A stretch of DNA of 64,000 nt, taken from contig BDSL01000031.1 in the NCBI GenBank assembly GCA_003116995.1, forward strand, positions 805,001 through 869,000, given 5' to 3'. A program made the position numbers and the translations under genes. Within the stretch, counting starts at the first letter, position 1; every line of letters begins with the position of its first letter. Under the pieces are notes generated by a model. That model was not told the DNA's origin. It was given only the letters and a program-made list of their open reading frames with translations, and made no database searches. Of this stretch, positions 9,901 through 20,839 are shown piece by piece. The stretch is from Yamagishiella unicocca (lineage: Eukaryota > Chlorophyta > Chlorophyceae > Chlamydomonadales > Volvocaceae).

Positions 9901-12105
9901 GCCGCCGCGGCCGCCAAGTCGCTGTACGGCGTGTCGTACTCCGATCAGCGCGTCAAGCACCTGAACGTGCTGGCGCACGGCGCGCGGCAGCTGCTGCTGG
10001 GGGACGTGCACTCGGGCCTGTCTCGCTTCCAGCCGCTGTGGGCCTTCCTGGCGCTGGAGGTGGCGGGCTTGGCGCCTACGCAGGTGGCGGCGGCGGCGGG
10101 GCTGCCGCCGGTCGCCCACATCGACGCCGTGCCGGTGGCGGCGCGTCCCTGGCTGCTGGCGGTGGCCGCCGCATTCCTGCCGTACTACTGCTTGGATGAG
10201 CAGGTCTCGGAGCTGGCGCGGCGGTTCCCGCCGCCGATGCCGCTGGAGGCGGGTCAGTCCCTGGCGGGTTTCGGAGCCGCTGCTGCCTCGCTGGCGGGTC
10301 TGGACTTCCTGGTGGTGGAGGTCACGGACGTGCTGGGCCGCATCAACAGCGAGGTAAGGTTGATGACAGTGGGTGGCACGGTTGACGTACTGGGCCGCAT
10401 CAATGCCGGTAGCGACATAAGCCCCCCTCCTAGGGGGTTTGATAAGAGAATCCGCCCCTCCTAGGGGGATGCATGGTTCCGCATTTCGGGTTTGTGCTGC
10501 GGAATCGCACCGGGCGCCAATCGAAGCTGCTGCCATGTTCTTCGGTGGATTACGACGGAACTCGTTGCGAGGCGCCTCGAAGGCGTCGGCAATGCCCTGC
10601 GTTGCGGGGTGCTATGGCGGCCACCAAGCCAAAGGGCAACACCGATCATGAACACCTGATACGGATCATGCCCAGCAGAACGACCGTGGCCGTCGCCTCG
10701 TGCTCCTACCTTCATCACCATTACTTGGTCATCTGTCTCTCTCCCGCACTCCCGCACCCCCAACCACCTAGGCGGGTCTGCTTAAGTACCTGGGCGCCCT
10801 GAGGGCTCTGGCACGGCCGCCACCCCAGCCGCCCGCTTCAGAGGCATTGCCGCCGCCTCCGCAACCGCGACCAAGAGGGCAGCGGCAACAGCTGTGGCAG
10901 CGGTGGTCGGCATCGGAGGGGCCTTATGAGACCGGGCCCGATGAGGCGGCGGCGGATGAGCCGGCAGGGCGCGCTGGCAGCGGAGCAGGACGTAAGGCCC
11001 ACGGGGCTCGTGGATCGCCACCGGCGCCACCGCATCCGCTTGCGGGGCTGCCCACCATCACCAAGCTGAGGCTGCAGGTGCTCCGAAACCGCGAACTGCG
11101 TCGCAACGCATCCCATGTCAACAACCCCTGTGCCATACGGCGAACCGTCTGATACATTCCGTCCGTCGCATTCCGTCTCGTAGCGTTTGCGTTTCCTTCG
11201 AATGCTGATGCCAGCGCTGACGCGTTCGGCACTTCGGTGGCTGACATGCAATTCACCGCGTCATGACGTTGATCCATTGGTCATTGGTCACCTCCACGAG
11301 ACTGAAACTGCAACCGACAGTTACCATATTGCTTGTGCTGCTTCATACTGCTACTGCCGCCGCCGCTGCCTCAGAACGAGCTCTACTCGCTGACGTCGGG
11401 GGGCGGGCCGCGCTACGCGCCCCCCGAGGTGCGCCGCGCGGCCTTTGCGGCTCTGGACGCGCTCTTCCCGGGCGGCAGATCTTTGAGGTGGTTGGTCAGG
11501 TGGGTGCCGTACGGACGCCATCGAGAACCCGCGACTCTAGCGAGGCAGGGGCCTCTACTGCCGAGGTCGGACACATGCAGCGGCGCATCCGTGTGCGCAA
11601 AATGGCATCCGTGCGAGCAAATCGACAAACGCCCCAACCATGCCGCATCCACCTCCCTGCCCATGCCGTCCCGCTCGCTGCCGCCAGGTGGGCCTCCCGC
11701 ACCCTCCACCTCGAGTGGCTGGAAGCCGACACCGGCGCCGACGATCCGTGGGCCAGCGGCGGTTGGCTGGGCTGGATCTATTGGCCGATACACTGGTCGA
11801 CGGCGCTGTACGGCAAGCTCCTCCTGGCCATTTTCCAGCTGCTGTACGGCATAGTGGTGTGGCGGCCGTGGCGGCGCAGCACCGTGGACGTTGCGAGTGT
11901 TTCGGGCACTGGCGGGGCCATCACCGCAGGAGCGTCCGTCGCTACCAGCCGTGCCGCTGGCGCAGCGGCACGGGACAGCGGCGGCGGTGCTGGCAGCGGC
12001 AGCGGCGCTGCAGCGGATGAGGGCGCTGCCGTCGGCGGCGAACGCCCCCGGATGGGCTGGTGGAAGCAGCCGCTGTTGCGGCAGCGGCGCCGAGAGCAGC
12101 AGTAG
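6951..12105 (+). CDS. Conserved-looking protein of unknown function, seven exons
   Basis: Exons 6951-7706, 8475-8717, 9041-9219, 9825-10353, 10772-11077, 11375-11499 and 11688-12105 splice in frame with GT-AG borders (2556 nt, about 851 aa). Exon 1 is Ala/Pro/Gly-rich, with a long Gly/Ser tract near its end. Exons 2-4 look folded: VCEELFADITCALDASARAA, then VLAVHYATRGAADSARALLH, then KSLYGVSYSDQRVKHLNVLA and a Leu/Ala-rich helical stretch. Exon 5 is a Pro/Gly-rich linker. Exon 7 carries HLEWLEADTG and a Trp-rich hydrophobic segment (about LGWIYWPIHWSTALYGKLLL onward) that could be membrane-associated, then a Gly/Ser/Ala tail with a basic end. I do not recognise a family. The start at 6951 is the first in-frame ATG of the ORF; the exon 3 acceptor could instead be at 9098. 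Confidence 0.7.
8971..9023. repeat. 16-bp purine-rich tandem repeat, about 3.3 copies
   Basis: Consecutive copies of GGCAGGGAAGGGAGGA lie just upstream of the exon 3 acceptor of the unknown gene. They are intronic. Confidence 0.8.
9353..9808. repeat. 16-bp minisatellite, about 28 copies
   Basis: The unit is TGTCCCACTGCCTGGT, with sparse one-base variants (GGATGTC, GTCTCAC, CCCACGG). The array fills most of the intron between exons 9041-9219 and 9825-10353 of the unknown gene. Because 16 is not a multiple of three, all six frames stay open and give 16-residue periodic translations. These are not genes. Confidence 0.95.
10433..10455 (+). repeat. 23-bp dispersed repeat, copy 1
   Basis: The core is GGTTTGATAAGAGAATCCGC preceded by extra G residues. 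It is flanked on both sides by a direct copy of CCCTCCTAGGGGG. It lies in the intron between exons 9825-10353 and 10772-11077. The same 23 bases recur at 12608-12630. Confidence 0.8.
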
Positions 12106-13229
12106 CGGCGGCGACGGTTGCTGTGGCCGTTGCCGCCCTGCGTTTTCGGGGCGGTAGCTAGTTGCAGCGCAAGGATGTGTGGTTTTCTATGGCTCAGGAA
12201 GACTGTCGCAGTAGCGGCGGATGGCGAAGTAGTGGTTGCAGTTTGTTGGGAGGTAGTTTTGTAGTTGGGTGGGTTTCCCCTGCGGAACGCATTGCTGCGG
12301 TCGGTGCCGCAGGTCAGGTCCGGGGTTTAGGGTTTAAGCTTCCGGGGAAGACGGGCGACGGGGGAGATGAGCGGAGCGGACCATCGCGGTGGGTAGCGCG
12401 CGCTGGCGCTACCTGCGGGCGGCGGTGTGCGGGGGGGGGCTTGCACTACGGCTTGCACTATGGCTAGGAACGGGGCCGGGTTGGGACGGGAAAATGAGGT
12501 GAGGCACAACACAGTACGGCATCAAGATACATCTTCGCGCATATGCGTGGTTAATGGGACGGTCCGCGCTTTTGGTCATGACGTGCGCGAGGCGTTCCTT
12601 GCGGGGTGGGGGTTTGATAAGAGAATCCGCGAATCCACGGGGGGGGCGGGGTGGGGGGGCGGTGGGGGCCTTCATTCGGGGACGTGCAGGTCGCCGTTGG
12701 GTGGTGCTGCTCGCAATGTTTGGCTCTAGGGGTGACGCAGCAGTGCTACGGTGTAGGTACGCTGGGTGCCTGCCGTCTGCATCTACCGCACCCGGATTAA
12801 GCGTCAGTACGCGCCCCCGCAGCAGTTGAGTGCGCCTTCAGTGCCTCGCTGCCATTCCGAGTGCTGTAGCGCACTAGTGTGAGGTGTCGCTTACGCTTAG
12901 GACGCCTGGGCCCCCACTGGAGGAGCTGTTTGCTGGCGGGTGCGGCTTGGTGGTAGGACATATTACTTCGCCTGCTAGCGCTCGGTCAACGCCGTAGGGT
13001 TTGCATCGTACGATGGTACGATGTTGCCGTATGTCGTACGTCGATGTCCTAAGCATCGCGAGCTGCAACCTCCTTACGCCCTCACCCGTTTGGGATGTGC
13101 GAGCGGCACGCATGGCGTAACCGCCAGGCGCGCAACGTGCATCAACTCCGGCTAAGGCTCATTGAGCCCTTCCAACAACCAACACACAGTACGACAGTAG
13201 TGCAGGCGAAACGCGCAGTATAATCCTGC
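12106..13229. other. Intergenic region without a supported gene
   Basis: This is the 3' flank of the unknown gene. It holds G-rich tracts and a perfect palindrome CATCGTACGATG near 13006-13017. No frame has recognisable motifs. Confidence 0.5.
12608..12630 (+). repeat. 23-bp dispersed repeat, copy 2
   Basis: Identical over 23 bases to 10433-10455 but with different flanks (G-rich tracts rather than CCCTCCTAGGGGG). Confidence 0.8.
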
Positions 13230-13310
13230 GCCTTTTCAGTTCAGTGTCAGACGGTGTTCTGATGGACCTATCTTCGGGTCTGGGGCCCGCTGCAACATTG
13301 AGTCACCGCA
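13230..13310 (+). mobile_element. Diverged LINE 3' tail, plus orientation
   Basis: Contains CAGTGTCAGACGGTG, then a degenerate GATGG-CTAT-TTCGGGTCTGGGGCCCGCTG. It aligns with the better-preserved tails elsewhere (CAGTGTCAGGCGATG ... TGGTCTGGGACCCGCTG), so it is an old copy. Confidence 0.55.
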
Positions 13311-13342
13311 GGGTATGGTGTATCTGTGTACTCACGATTAGG

Positions 13343-13405
13343 GTTGTTGTAACGGTTACAGTGGGTTCCAGACCAAGAGGTAGAACCATCGGGCGCATCG
13401 CAGCG
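13343..13405 (-). mobile_element. LINE 3' tail fragment, minus orientation
   Basis: Begins GTTGTTGTAACGGTTACAGT, then the tail core with TTCCAGACC, AGGTAGAACCATCGGGC and GCATCGC, and stops abruptly. It is in opposite orientation to the adjacent copy at 13230-13310. Confidence 0.7.
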
Positions 13406-13750
13406 CAAGGGTGTAGCCAATTACAAACTTGGTAAAGCCAATCCGGCTCCACGCATATAAGCCTTTGTGAGATGAGGATTAGCGCCCGACCTCCAGCTTT
13501 CCTTAATGCAAAAACTTTGCGCTCTGCTTCCCCGCCGCTGCGGGCTTGGGCTGCTCGCCGGACGCAACCTATCTGCGCTGCAGAGCAAGAAATCTGCTTG
13601 TCGTACTCAACACGTCCATCCATTGCAACATTCGTTTCAACAATCTTGGGCAACAGTCCACTATATTATGTCTGTCGAGGAAACGAACATGCTAGCAATG
13701 CCCTCTAAAGCAACGTCCGTGACATAAAATAAAGCCTTGTAACGGCAGGA

Positions 13751-13819
13751 ATGTCCATTGCGGCGTGCATGCTAGGACGCTGCACCCACGTCCTTGTAGC
13801 AGAGGGGCATCACGGAATC
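13751..13819 (-). pseudogene. 3' remnant of a double-psi beta-barrel gene
   Basis: On the minus strand the 69 bp encode only the last residues, DSVMPLCYKDVGAAS and a stop, nearly identical to the ends of the genes at 15046 and 18413. At 13819/13820 it is joined directly to the middle of a LINE 3' region. It is therefore the leftover of a third gene copy removed by recombination or deletion. Confidence 0.85.
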
Positions 13820-14875
13820 GCCCCAATGGCCCCCCTATGAGTAATACACCAACTGCAGCCCAAGCAGCCCCTCAGCCAGGAGAGCCAGCAGAGCGCCTCA
13901 GCATGCTGAGCAAAACCCCCCCACCTGAGACCAAAGAGATCCCCACCCAGAGCGGGCCAGCACCCAGCCCGGAAGGACGAGGAGAAAAAGGGGTGTTCCT
14001 TCAGGAGCGCCGGCCAGCCGTGATTTCAATATACCCCTCAGTACCGGGCTCCGGGACAACACACACCAGTTGACCAGGTTTGGAAGGACCAACCCCGCCG
14101 CAACCCTCCTTCTTCAGGACCCCGAGCGCCGTAAAGCCCCCCAGGCGGGACCAAAACTCCTGTACTTCACACCGGCGCGCACGGCCCCGCAAAACGACTC
14201 TATGGCATACACTTTCCGGCGCCTTTAAAGTGGCCGCCACATACCGGCGCCCAGCCTTAATCACGCTGACGGCCCGCGAAGTCCAAGGACACATTGCTGC
14301 ACCCCTGGACACATTGCTGCACCCCTGGATGTGCCTTTGTTCCGGTGCACATCGGTCTTTGTCTCCTCCGTCTTTCTCAGTGTCAGGCGATGTGCCCGAT
14401 GGTTCTACCTCTTGGTCTGGGACCCGCTGTAACCGTTACAACAACAACCAGCCGACGGTTCTACCTTTTGGTCTGGAACCCACTGTAACAGCTACTACTA
14501 CCAGCCACACTTGACCCCGGGACATACCAACGCCCACGGTCGGGCAGCTGGTCGATGACGGCGAGAGTCATCGGGCAGCTCCAAAAACGATGATGCCGAG
14601 GGGAAGTCCTGCCTGGCACCCCACCAAGGTACTCGCCACAAGCACACGGCGAGGTCCCCGTCCCCCGGCCTCTGGGAGTTGCCAAGCAGGGGAACCCCAT
14701 CAACCGTGAGCCGCCACCACCCCATCCCCTGCGACAGCTGCCGGAACGCGCTTTGCTGTGCAGACAGGGCCAATTGACACGTCGACACGCCCATCGATGG
14801 ACCCTCGCTCCGCGCACATTGAACGGCATGCGTTGCTTCGTAATCCTGCACGCAGCGTGCTACTATTGTCCTGAT
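13820..14875 (-). mobile_element. LINE fragment, copy 1 (3' ORF end), with nested LINE tail
   Basis: The minus strand reads WWRLTVDGVPLLGNS, then RFWSCP, and after an interruption AGRRYVAATLKA and EFWSRLGGFTALG. These match WWRLAVDGIPLLGNS, HFWFWPVAQ, VGRRFMAAALKR and EFWALLRGFAALG in the LINE at 60-63 kb, downstream of its reverse transcriptase. The frame is broken several times. About 14300-14512 holds an opposite-orientation LINE 3' tail (GTGTCAGGCGATGTGCCCGA ... CTGTAACCGTTACAACAAC), itself partly doubled, nested in the ORF. Confidence 0.8.
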
Positions 14876-15612
14876 GTATAGCTAACTAGCTCGCCATAAT
14901 CATGCAAGACGTACTTATTCCAAAGTCGGGTGCGTCAAATCACATACACGCGAGTCAGCTTCACAGCGGAGTATCTAACAGCGTAACAGGTAGGAGTATC
15001 CCTCCTTTCGAAGGAGTATCTATGTCATCCATTGTGGCGTGCATGTTAGGACGCTGCACCCACGTCCTTGTAGCAGAGGGGCATCACGGAATCCTCTGGC
15101 GCACCGGGCCGCTTGCCCTGGGCTGACGGTGTGTTCACGTTGTTGATGTCAAAATTCCACGCGGAAGGATTGAAGCCCAGGAGCTTGCTGGCCGGCCACT
15201 TCTCAATGTCAATCAGCTTCCACTTCTTGTTGCCCGTGTTCTTCTTGCAGCAGCCATCGCAATCAGAGTCGCTGCAGACATCCTTCACATTGACCGTCAC
15301 TGTCACGCTCGGCTTCCCCTGCACCATCACCTGCAGCTTCCGCCCCAGCAGCGCCTTGTCTAGCTGGTAGGTGGCAGCGATACTCCAGCTCTTGACGGTC
15401 TGCTCGGGAAAGCGGCAGTCGTAATTACCGTCGCCCCCGTCAAGCCACTTGGCACCATTCTTGCAGGGCTTGGCACTTCCGCCGTCGATGTTATTGAACA
15501 TCCCTGCCCATCTGCAGCCGCTGTAGTCAACACATTCCTCGCTGCCGGGCTTGGGCCAGCTGTCGTAGATGGTGCCTACCGCGGCAAGCCACCCAGAAGG
15601 ACAACCGGAAGT
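13820..15612. repeat. Segmental duplication, copy 1
   Basis: Nearly base-identical to 17190-18979, with an offset of about 3370 and one 3-nt indel in the CAA run of the nested LINE tail. It contains a LINE fragment plus the 3' end and most of exon 2 of a double-psi beta-barrel gene. Homology stops about 5 nt before that exon's 3' splice site. Confidence 0.95.
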
Positions 15613-15987
15613 CCCACCTGCGCGCGTGCATCGAAACGGCAGTGTGAATGAGACGACCTGGCAATGCGGATTTTATAGGTTCCTGGAAAGGGACTACCGG
15701 TATTTGGGTCTACGCTGCGTACATCCTGATCGAGATAGACTGGATCGGCGACGGGCGCACTGGATTAGGGTGCACGTCCATTGTTGCCCAGACTGCAGCT
15801 CACCGCCGCCGGAAATGCAGTCACATTGGGCATCGCATTTGCAGCCGCCCTGGCTGACGGGCTTGTTACATTTCTCGCACTTGGAGACTGCCGCCGCAGC
15901 CATTGAAACGGTGCCTAGCAGCACCGCTAGGAGGCAGCAGCATGCAGCGCGGCCTGGCGAGAGCAGGTGATGCCGTTCCCTTCGCAT
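15046..15987 (-). CDS. Secreted double-psi beta-barrel (expansin/barwin-like) protein, complete copy
   Basis: Two minus-strand exons, 15987-15804 and 15617-15046, join in phase 1 (GTGAGC donor, CAG acceptor) to give about 251 aa. Residues 1-34 are a signal peptide (MRRERHH, then the hydrophobic AACCCLLAVLLGTVSMAAA). A Cys-rich stretch follows (KCEKCNKPVSQGGCKCDAQC). The barrel domain starts at GTIYDSW and carries YSGCRWAGMFNNIDGG, SWSIAATY, SVTVTVNVKDVCSDSDCDGC and LIDIEKWPASKLLGFN, resembling the DPBB of expansins, barwins and RlpA-type proteins. No expansin C-terminal binding module follows, and the protein ends YKDVGAAS. A wall or extracellular role is inferred from the signal peptide and fold class. 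Catalytic residues cannot be judged from this. Confidence 0.8.
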
Positions 15988-16999
15988 CTTTGCTTATCCC
16001 GGACGACAATAAACTCGTGTATGATTCTAACGCATGCGTAAGGACAGCCCAGGTCTCTTAGGAAATGCTCTTTTTAGGCTGATGCGAAGTAATAATGGCT
16101 TGCGACGATAAGGCCTGTAAGTACTCCTTCTCGCAGTGTTCCCCATCACGTGATTTCAACCAGCTTCTGCGCGCCTGATCGGCCACCGTGGTGCTGTCGT
16201 GCAAGCCCGTTTCGTCCCGTTCATGCAGCCCGTCGCGCGAGGCACGCAATAATATCGAACGCATTACAACCTAGGAGATGCATCGACATCGTGCGCAGGG
16301 TATTAGATCTGTCGACGGGCACTGATTTAGTTGAGCTGCGAAGGTAGAACAGGGTAGAACGCTATGCATGCATACCCCTCGGAATGATGCGCGCCGATGA
16401 TCGAGTAGGGGCTCACGGACACATGGAACGTACACAATAATTGTCATTATTCAGCTGTTTGCCAGGCTCTATCGTTTGGGAATATGTGGCCCCTCCTCCC
16501 TGCCCTGCTGAGGTGGCTGAGGACATCCTTTGCCAGGTCTAACGAGGCCACGTATCCCTGGCCTGCGCTGGCAAAATAAACAATATAGGCGTACTAACTT
16601 CGATGTGTACACTGCAGCGTCGGACAAAGTGCCTGGACGGGTTGTGCTCTTTCAAGCTGCTGTTCGCACTGGCAGCGCGAAAGTTCCCCTAATCCATTTC
16701 ACATTATTCGCTTATACGCAGTTGTCGGTGTGAAGGTATGACGGGCGTCCTCGTCGAAAGGGCGAATCCGATCGCAAGCGATCTTACTTCTTAATATGGC
16801 CGACAGAGCACGCGCATTGTTTCTAAGCCGCGAAGGCTGCGGAGAAAACTGGGGCTGCTCTTCACGTCGAGGCCGTTTCGCGGCGAGCGGTTGCATTCGT
16901 AAGCGGCACGCGCAATCCTCCGAAACAATCCCTAAGCATTACTCAGTTGTTGCACTGTAACACACACACACACATACACCGTTCTCCGTTCGTGTGTCT
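15988..16999. other. Upstream region of the barrel gene; no other gene seen
   Basis: It must hold the promoter and 5' UTR of the minus-strand gene starting at 15987. I found no other coding signal. A LINE tail begins near 17000. Confidence 0.45.
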
Positions 17000-18243
17000 A
17001 CTAGGTGCAGTAGTAACTGTTCGTGTGGTCCCCAGACCGTAAGAAGAGCCACCGGGAGCATCGCCTGACACTGAAAGAAACGCAGGAAGAAGAGAAAACC
17101 AGTCGACCGGGATACGGCAAACCACTAGATACCCCGAACAAGGGCTTTAAAGAGAACAAACAGCGGCACCAGCCACCCAGGGGGAAGTAGCCCCAATGGC
17201 CCCCCTATGAGTAATACACCAACTGCAGCCCAAGCAGCCCCTCAGCCAGGAGAGCCAGCAGAGCGCCTCAGCATGCTGAGCAAAACCCCCCCACCTGAGA
17301 CCAAAGAGATCCCCACCCGGAGCGGGCCAGCACCCAGCCCGGAAGGACGAGGAGAAAAAGGGGTGTTCCTTCAGGAGCGCCGGCCAGCCGTGATTTCAAT
17401 ATACCCCTCAGTACCGGGCTCCGGGACAACACACACCAGTTGACCAGGTTTGGAAGGACCAACCCCGCCGCAACCCTCCTTCTTCAGGACCCCGAGCGCC
17501 GTAAAGCCCCCCAGGCGGGACCAAAACTCCTGTACTTCACACCGGCGCGCACGGCCCCGCAAAACGACTCTATGGCATACACTTTCCGGCGCCTTTAAAG
17601 TGGCCGCCACATACCGGCGCCCAGCCTTAATCACGCTGACGGCCCGCGAAGTCCAAGGACACATTGCTGCACCCCTGGACACATTGCTGCACCCCTGGAT
17701 GTGCCTTTGTTCCGGTGCACATCGGTCTTTGTCTCCTCCGTCTTTCTCAGTGTCAGGCGATGTGCCCGATGGTTCTACCTCTTGGTCTGGGACCCGCTGT
17801 AACCGTTACAACAACCAGCCGACGGTTCCAACTTTTGGTCTGGAACCCACTGTAACAGCTACTACTACCAGCCACACTTGACCCCGGGACATACCAACGC
17901 CCACGGTCGGGCAGCTGGTCGATGACGGCGAGAGTCATCGGGCAGCTCCAAAAACGATGATGCCGAGGGGAAGTCCTGCCTGGCACCCCACCAAGGTACT
18001 CGCCACAAGCACACGGCGAGGTCCCCGTCCCCCGGCCTCTGGGAGTTGCCAAGCAGGGGAACCCCATCAACCGTGAGCCGCCACCACCCCATCCCCTGCG
18101 ACAGCTGCCGGAACGCGCTTTGCTGTGCAGACAGGGCCAATTGACACGTCGACACGCCCATCGATGGACCCTCGCTCCGCGCACATTGAACGGCATGCGT
18201 TGCTTCGTAATCCTGCACGCAGCGTGCTACTATTGTCCTGATG
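17000..18243 (-). mobile_element. LINE fragment, copy 2, with its own 3' tail
   Basis: This matches copy 1 (13820-14875) but also keeps the natural 3' end, read on the minus strand: the region to 17190, then a diverged tail at about 17000-17110 containing CAGTGTCAGGCGATG. That fixes the element's orientation as minus. It carries the same nested plus-orientation tail (about 17698-17873). Confidence 0.8.
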
Positions 18244-18979
18244 TATAGCTAACTAGCTCGCCATAATCATGCAAGACGTACTTATTCCAAAGTCGGGTGC
18301 GTCAAATCACATACACGCGAGTCAGCTTCACAACGGAGTATCTAACAGCGTAACAGGTAGGAGTATCCCTCCTTTCGAAGGAGTATCTATGTCATCCATT
18401 GTGGCGTGCATGTTAGGACGCTGCACCCACGTCCTTGTAGCAGAGGGGCATCACGGAATCCTCTGGCGCACCGGGCCGCTTGCCTTGGGCTGACGGTGTG
18501 TTCACGTTGTTGATGTCAAAATTCCACGCGGAAGGATTGAAGCCCAGGAGCTTGCTGGCCGGCCACTTCTCAATGTCAATCAGCTTCCACTTCTTGTTGC
18601 CCGTGTTCTTCTTGCAGCAGCCATCGCAATCAGAGTCGCTGCAGACATCCCTCACATTGACCGTCACTGTCACGCTCGGCTTACCCTGCACCATCACCTG
18701 CAGCTTCCGCCCCAGCAGCGCCTTGTCACGCATGTAGGTTGCGGCGATACTCCAGCTCTTGACGGTCTGCTCGGGAAAGCGGCAGTCGTAGTCACCGTCG
18801 CCCCCGTCAAGCCACTTGGCACCATTCTTGCAGGGCTTGGCACTTCCGCCGTCGATGTTGTTGAACATCCCTGCCCATCTGCAGCCGCTGTAGTCAACAC
18901 ATTCCTCGCTGCCGGGCTTGGGCCAGCTGTCGTAGATGGTGCCTACCGCGGCAAGCCACCCAGAAGGACAACCGGAAGT
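17190..18979. repeat. Segmental duplication, copy 2
   Basis: Partner of 13820-15612. The very few differences indicate a recent event. It ends inside the second exon of the barrel gene, so the signal-peptide exon was not copied. Confidence 0.95.
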
Positions 18980-19000
18980 GCCTGCGTGCATAAACACCAT
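18413..19000 (-). CDS. Double-psi beta-barrel protein, duplicate lacking the signal-peptide exon
   Basis: An open frame of 195 codons nearly identical to exon 2 of the gene at 15046-15987, with a few substitutions (YMRDKALLG for YQLDKALLG, NVRDVC for NVKDVC). The copied exon is intact from TSGCPSGW to YKDVGAAS. The upstream intron acceptor, intron and signal-peptide exon are missing, and unrelated sequence supplies a chance start MVFMHAG. Without a signal peptide it would not be secreted normally, so it is probably a young pseudogene, unless a new upstream exon is used. Confidence 0.65.
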   Translation of the reverse strand: MVFMHAGTSGCPSGWLAAVGTIYDSWPKPGSEECVDYSGCRWAGMFNNIDGGSAKPCKNGAKWLDGGDGDYDCRFPEQTVKSWSIAATYMRDKALLGRKLQVMVQGKPSVTVTVNVRDVCSDSDCDGCCKKNTGNKKWKLIDIEKWPASKLLGFNPSAWNFDINNVNTPSAQGKRPGAPEDSVMPLCYKDVGAAS

Positions 19001-20839
19001 CGTGAGCGATCGATGTTGGTATTTCCGTGCAGTCGCGGGCGAGAGAATTTCACTTGTTCTACCCAGGGAACGAATCGTGGCGACCTGACAACTGATGACT
19101 ACCGGTACCCCGTACCGAACATGGTTACTGGATCCTCTGGATCGTGGTCACTCATACGAGACAGCGACAACCATATTTTTCCGTTTGACGATATGTATTC
19201 ACCTCTTAACAGCACTTGCAAATGTACTGGTACACGCACATGCATTTCGATTGGGAACAGTTAAAGGAAAATCGATCCAAGGAAGAGTGAAACGATACCA
19301 TGTAAGCTCGTATACACTCGCATACAGCATTACCATGGAACCTAGATCAGACATGACTGGACCTGTTGGCATGCATGTGCACCCGCCCGCCGTGGCTCGT
19401 GCCTTGTCAGTTTCTGCACTTACCGGCGGCTCCAACAGTAACTGCGCAAATGCCTATCAACAAAGCTGAGCAACAGATGATGGTGGGGGTAGGGCGTAAC
19501 TTATTCCTACACATCTTTATGGGCGCACTGTTGTAGTCGACCAAGGATGCGATGTGTGGCAAGGGTTGCAAGTAAGCTGATGTAAAAGGTTCAAGTGTAT
19601 GCCACTTTGAATTTGGAGTCTCCTTATAAGACCAGGGTTGTGATGAACCCTTCATGTCAGGTTCTCGCCGACAGCTAAGCGCGTTCCGGGTTCCTTGCAG
19701 ATCCTTCCCGTTGAGCCCATGGCGCACACCTAGCCTCACCTAGTTTGGACACAAGCGGAAGTTCCAATGTTAATGAATCGGAGTTTGTTAACCATGTGCC
19801 ATTGATTAAAGCTTGTGTTAAAATGGAGCGAGTACTCGTACCGTTATAGCACTGGGACGACATCGCCTTGAAACGCGACGGCGGCGGCATGTCTGAATGC
19901 GTGCTCCATTGTTCAAGCCTACGTGTAGCGAAATCAAGCCGAGGGAAGTCGAGGATCTTACATGTGTGCCGCAAGGCCCCTGTTGCGATCTTATGGACAG
20001 CAGCCAGTCGCGTTTTGACAGGCTTTGCTTTGGGGCAAGCAGGGGCAAGCTTCACTAGTTAGCGTCGTCATCAACCCACAGCAAACACAAGTGCGCGCCT
20101 AATCCAGACCGACCCATACATCTGTCTTTCCCTGGCGTCACACCATTCTGAGGGTCACCCAGTGTACGTGACGAACACGTTCAGTAAACCCTAGTAAACG
20201 CATGAGAAGGTGGAGCGTCGGTAATGCTGCAGCCAGCACTTGCGCCACTACCGTAGTACCCTGCGCCTCTGCCACCGTGCGCAGTACCGCATACAGTAGC
20301 TCCACGGCCTGTCGAAATGGCCCCCAACATTTGTTTTTCGGAACCCGCTTGGGATGTTGAGTTCACGTCATGTTGGACAGTCGATGGTGCCCGCGCGCAA
20401 CGACAGTGCCGTTTGCGAACAGCGCTAGGGAGTAGTGCTAGCAGCCGGCATTCTTTGCAGAGTAAGGTCCAAGTCAGCGCTTCCTCCGGTCTCTCCCCCC
20501 CCTCCGGTCTCTCCCCCCCCCTTCGCGGTGAGGCTCCATCGGCACCGCGAAACATTAACCAATAATGACGGGAGCCATGTAACAGGAGGCTGCAGATACA
20601 GAACCAACCGGTGGCTACTTGATGGCAGTGGAACCATTTGTATTAAAAAAATGCACCATTGCAACCCCCAGCATGCCCCCGGCTTCATGACTATCTTATG
20701 ACTATGCATTTACCCGTACGTATGTGGTAAATAAGCGGTATGTGGTAACTTGGCCGTGACTGAGCATTTCAGCAGATTCGTGGCTATAATTGAGATTACC
20801 GGTAATACTAAGATGCTGCAGGGTTCCCAAGCCGGGGCG
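19001..20839. other. Intergenic region without a supported gene
   Basis: Short open frames only, none with motifs. A CCTCCGGTCTCTCCCCCCC unit is doubled near 20480-20520. Confidence 0.45.

Noticed and set aside
9199..9964. Long ORFs on both strands with periodic CPTAWLSHCLVVPLPG or GQPGSGTTRQWDNQAV translations
   Set aside because: They are six-frame translations of the 16-bp minisatellite, which lies in an intron.
20181..20555. Minus-strand ORF with ERPEGGERPEE repeat
   Set aside because: It comes from a doubled CCTCCGGTCTCTC stretch, with no other coding evidence.
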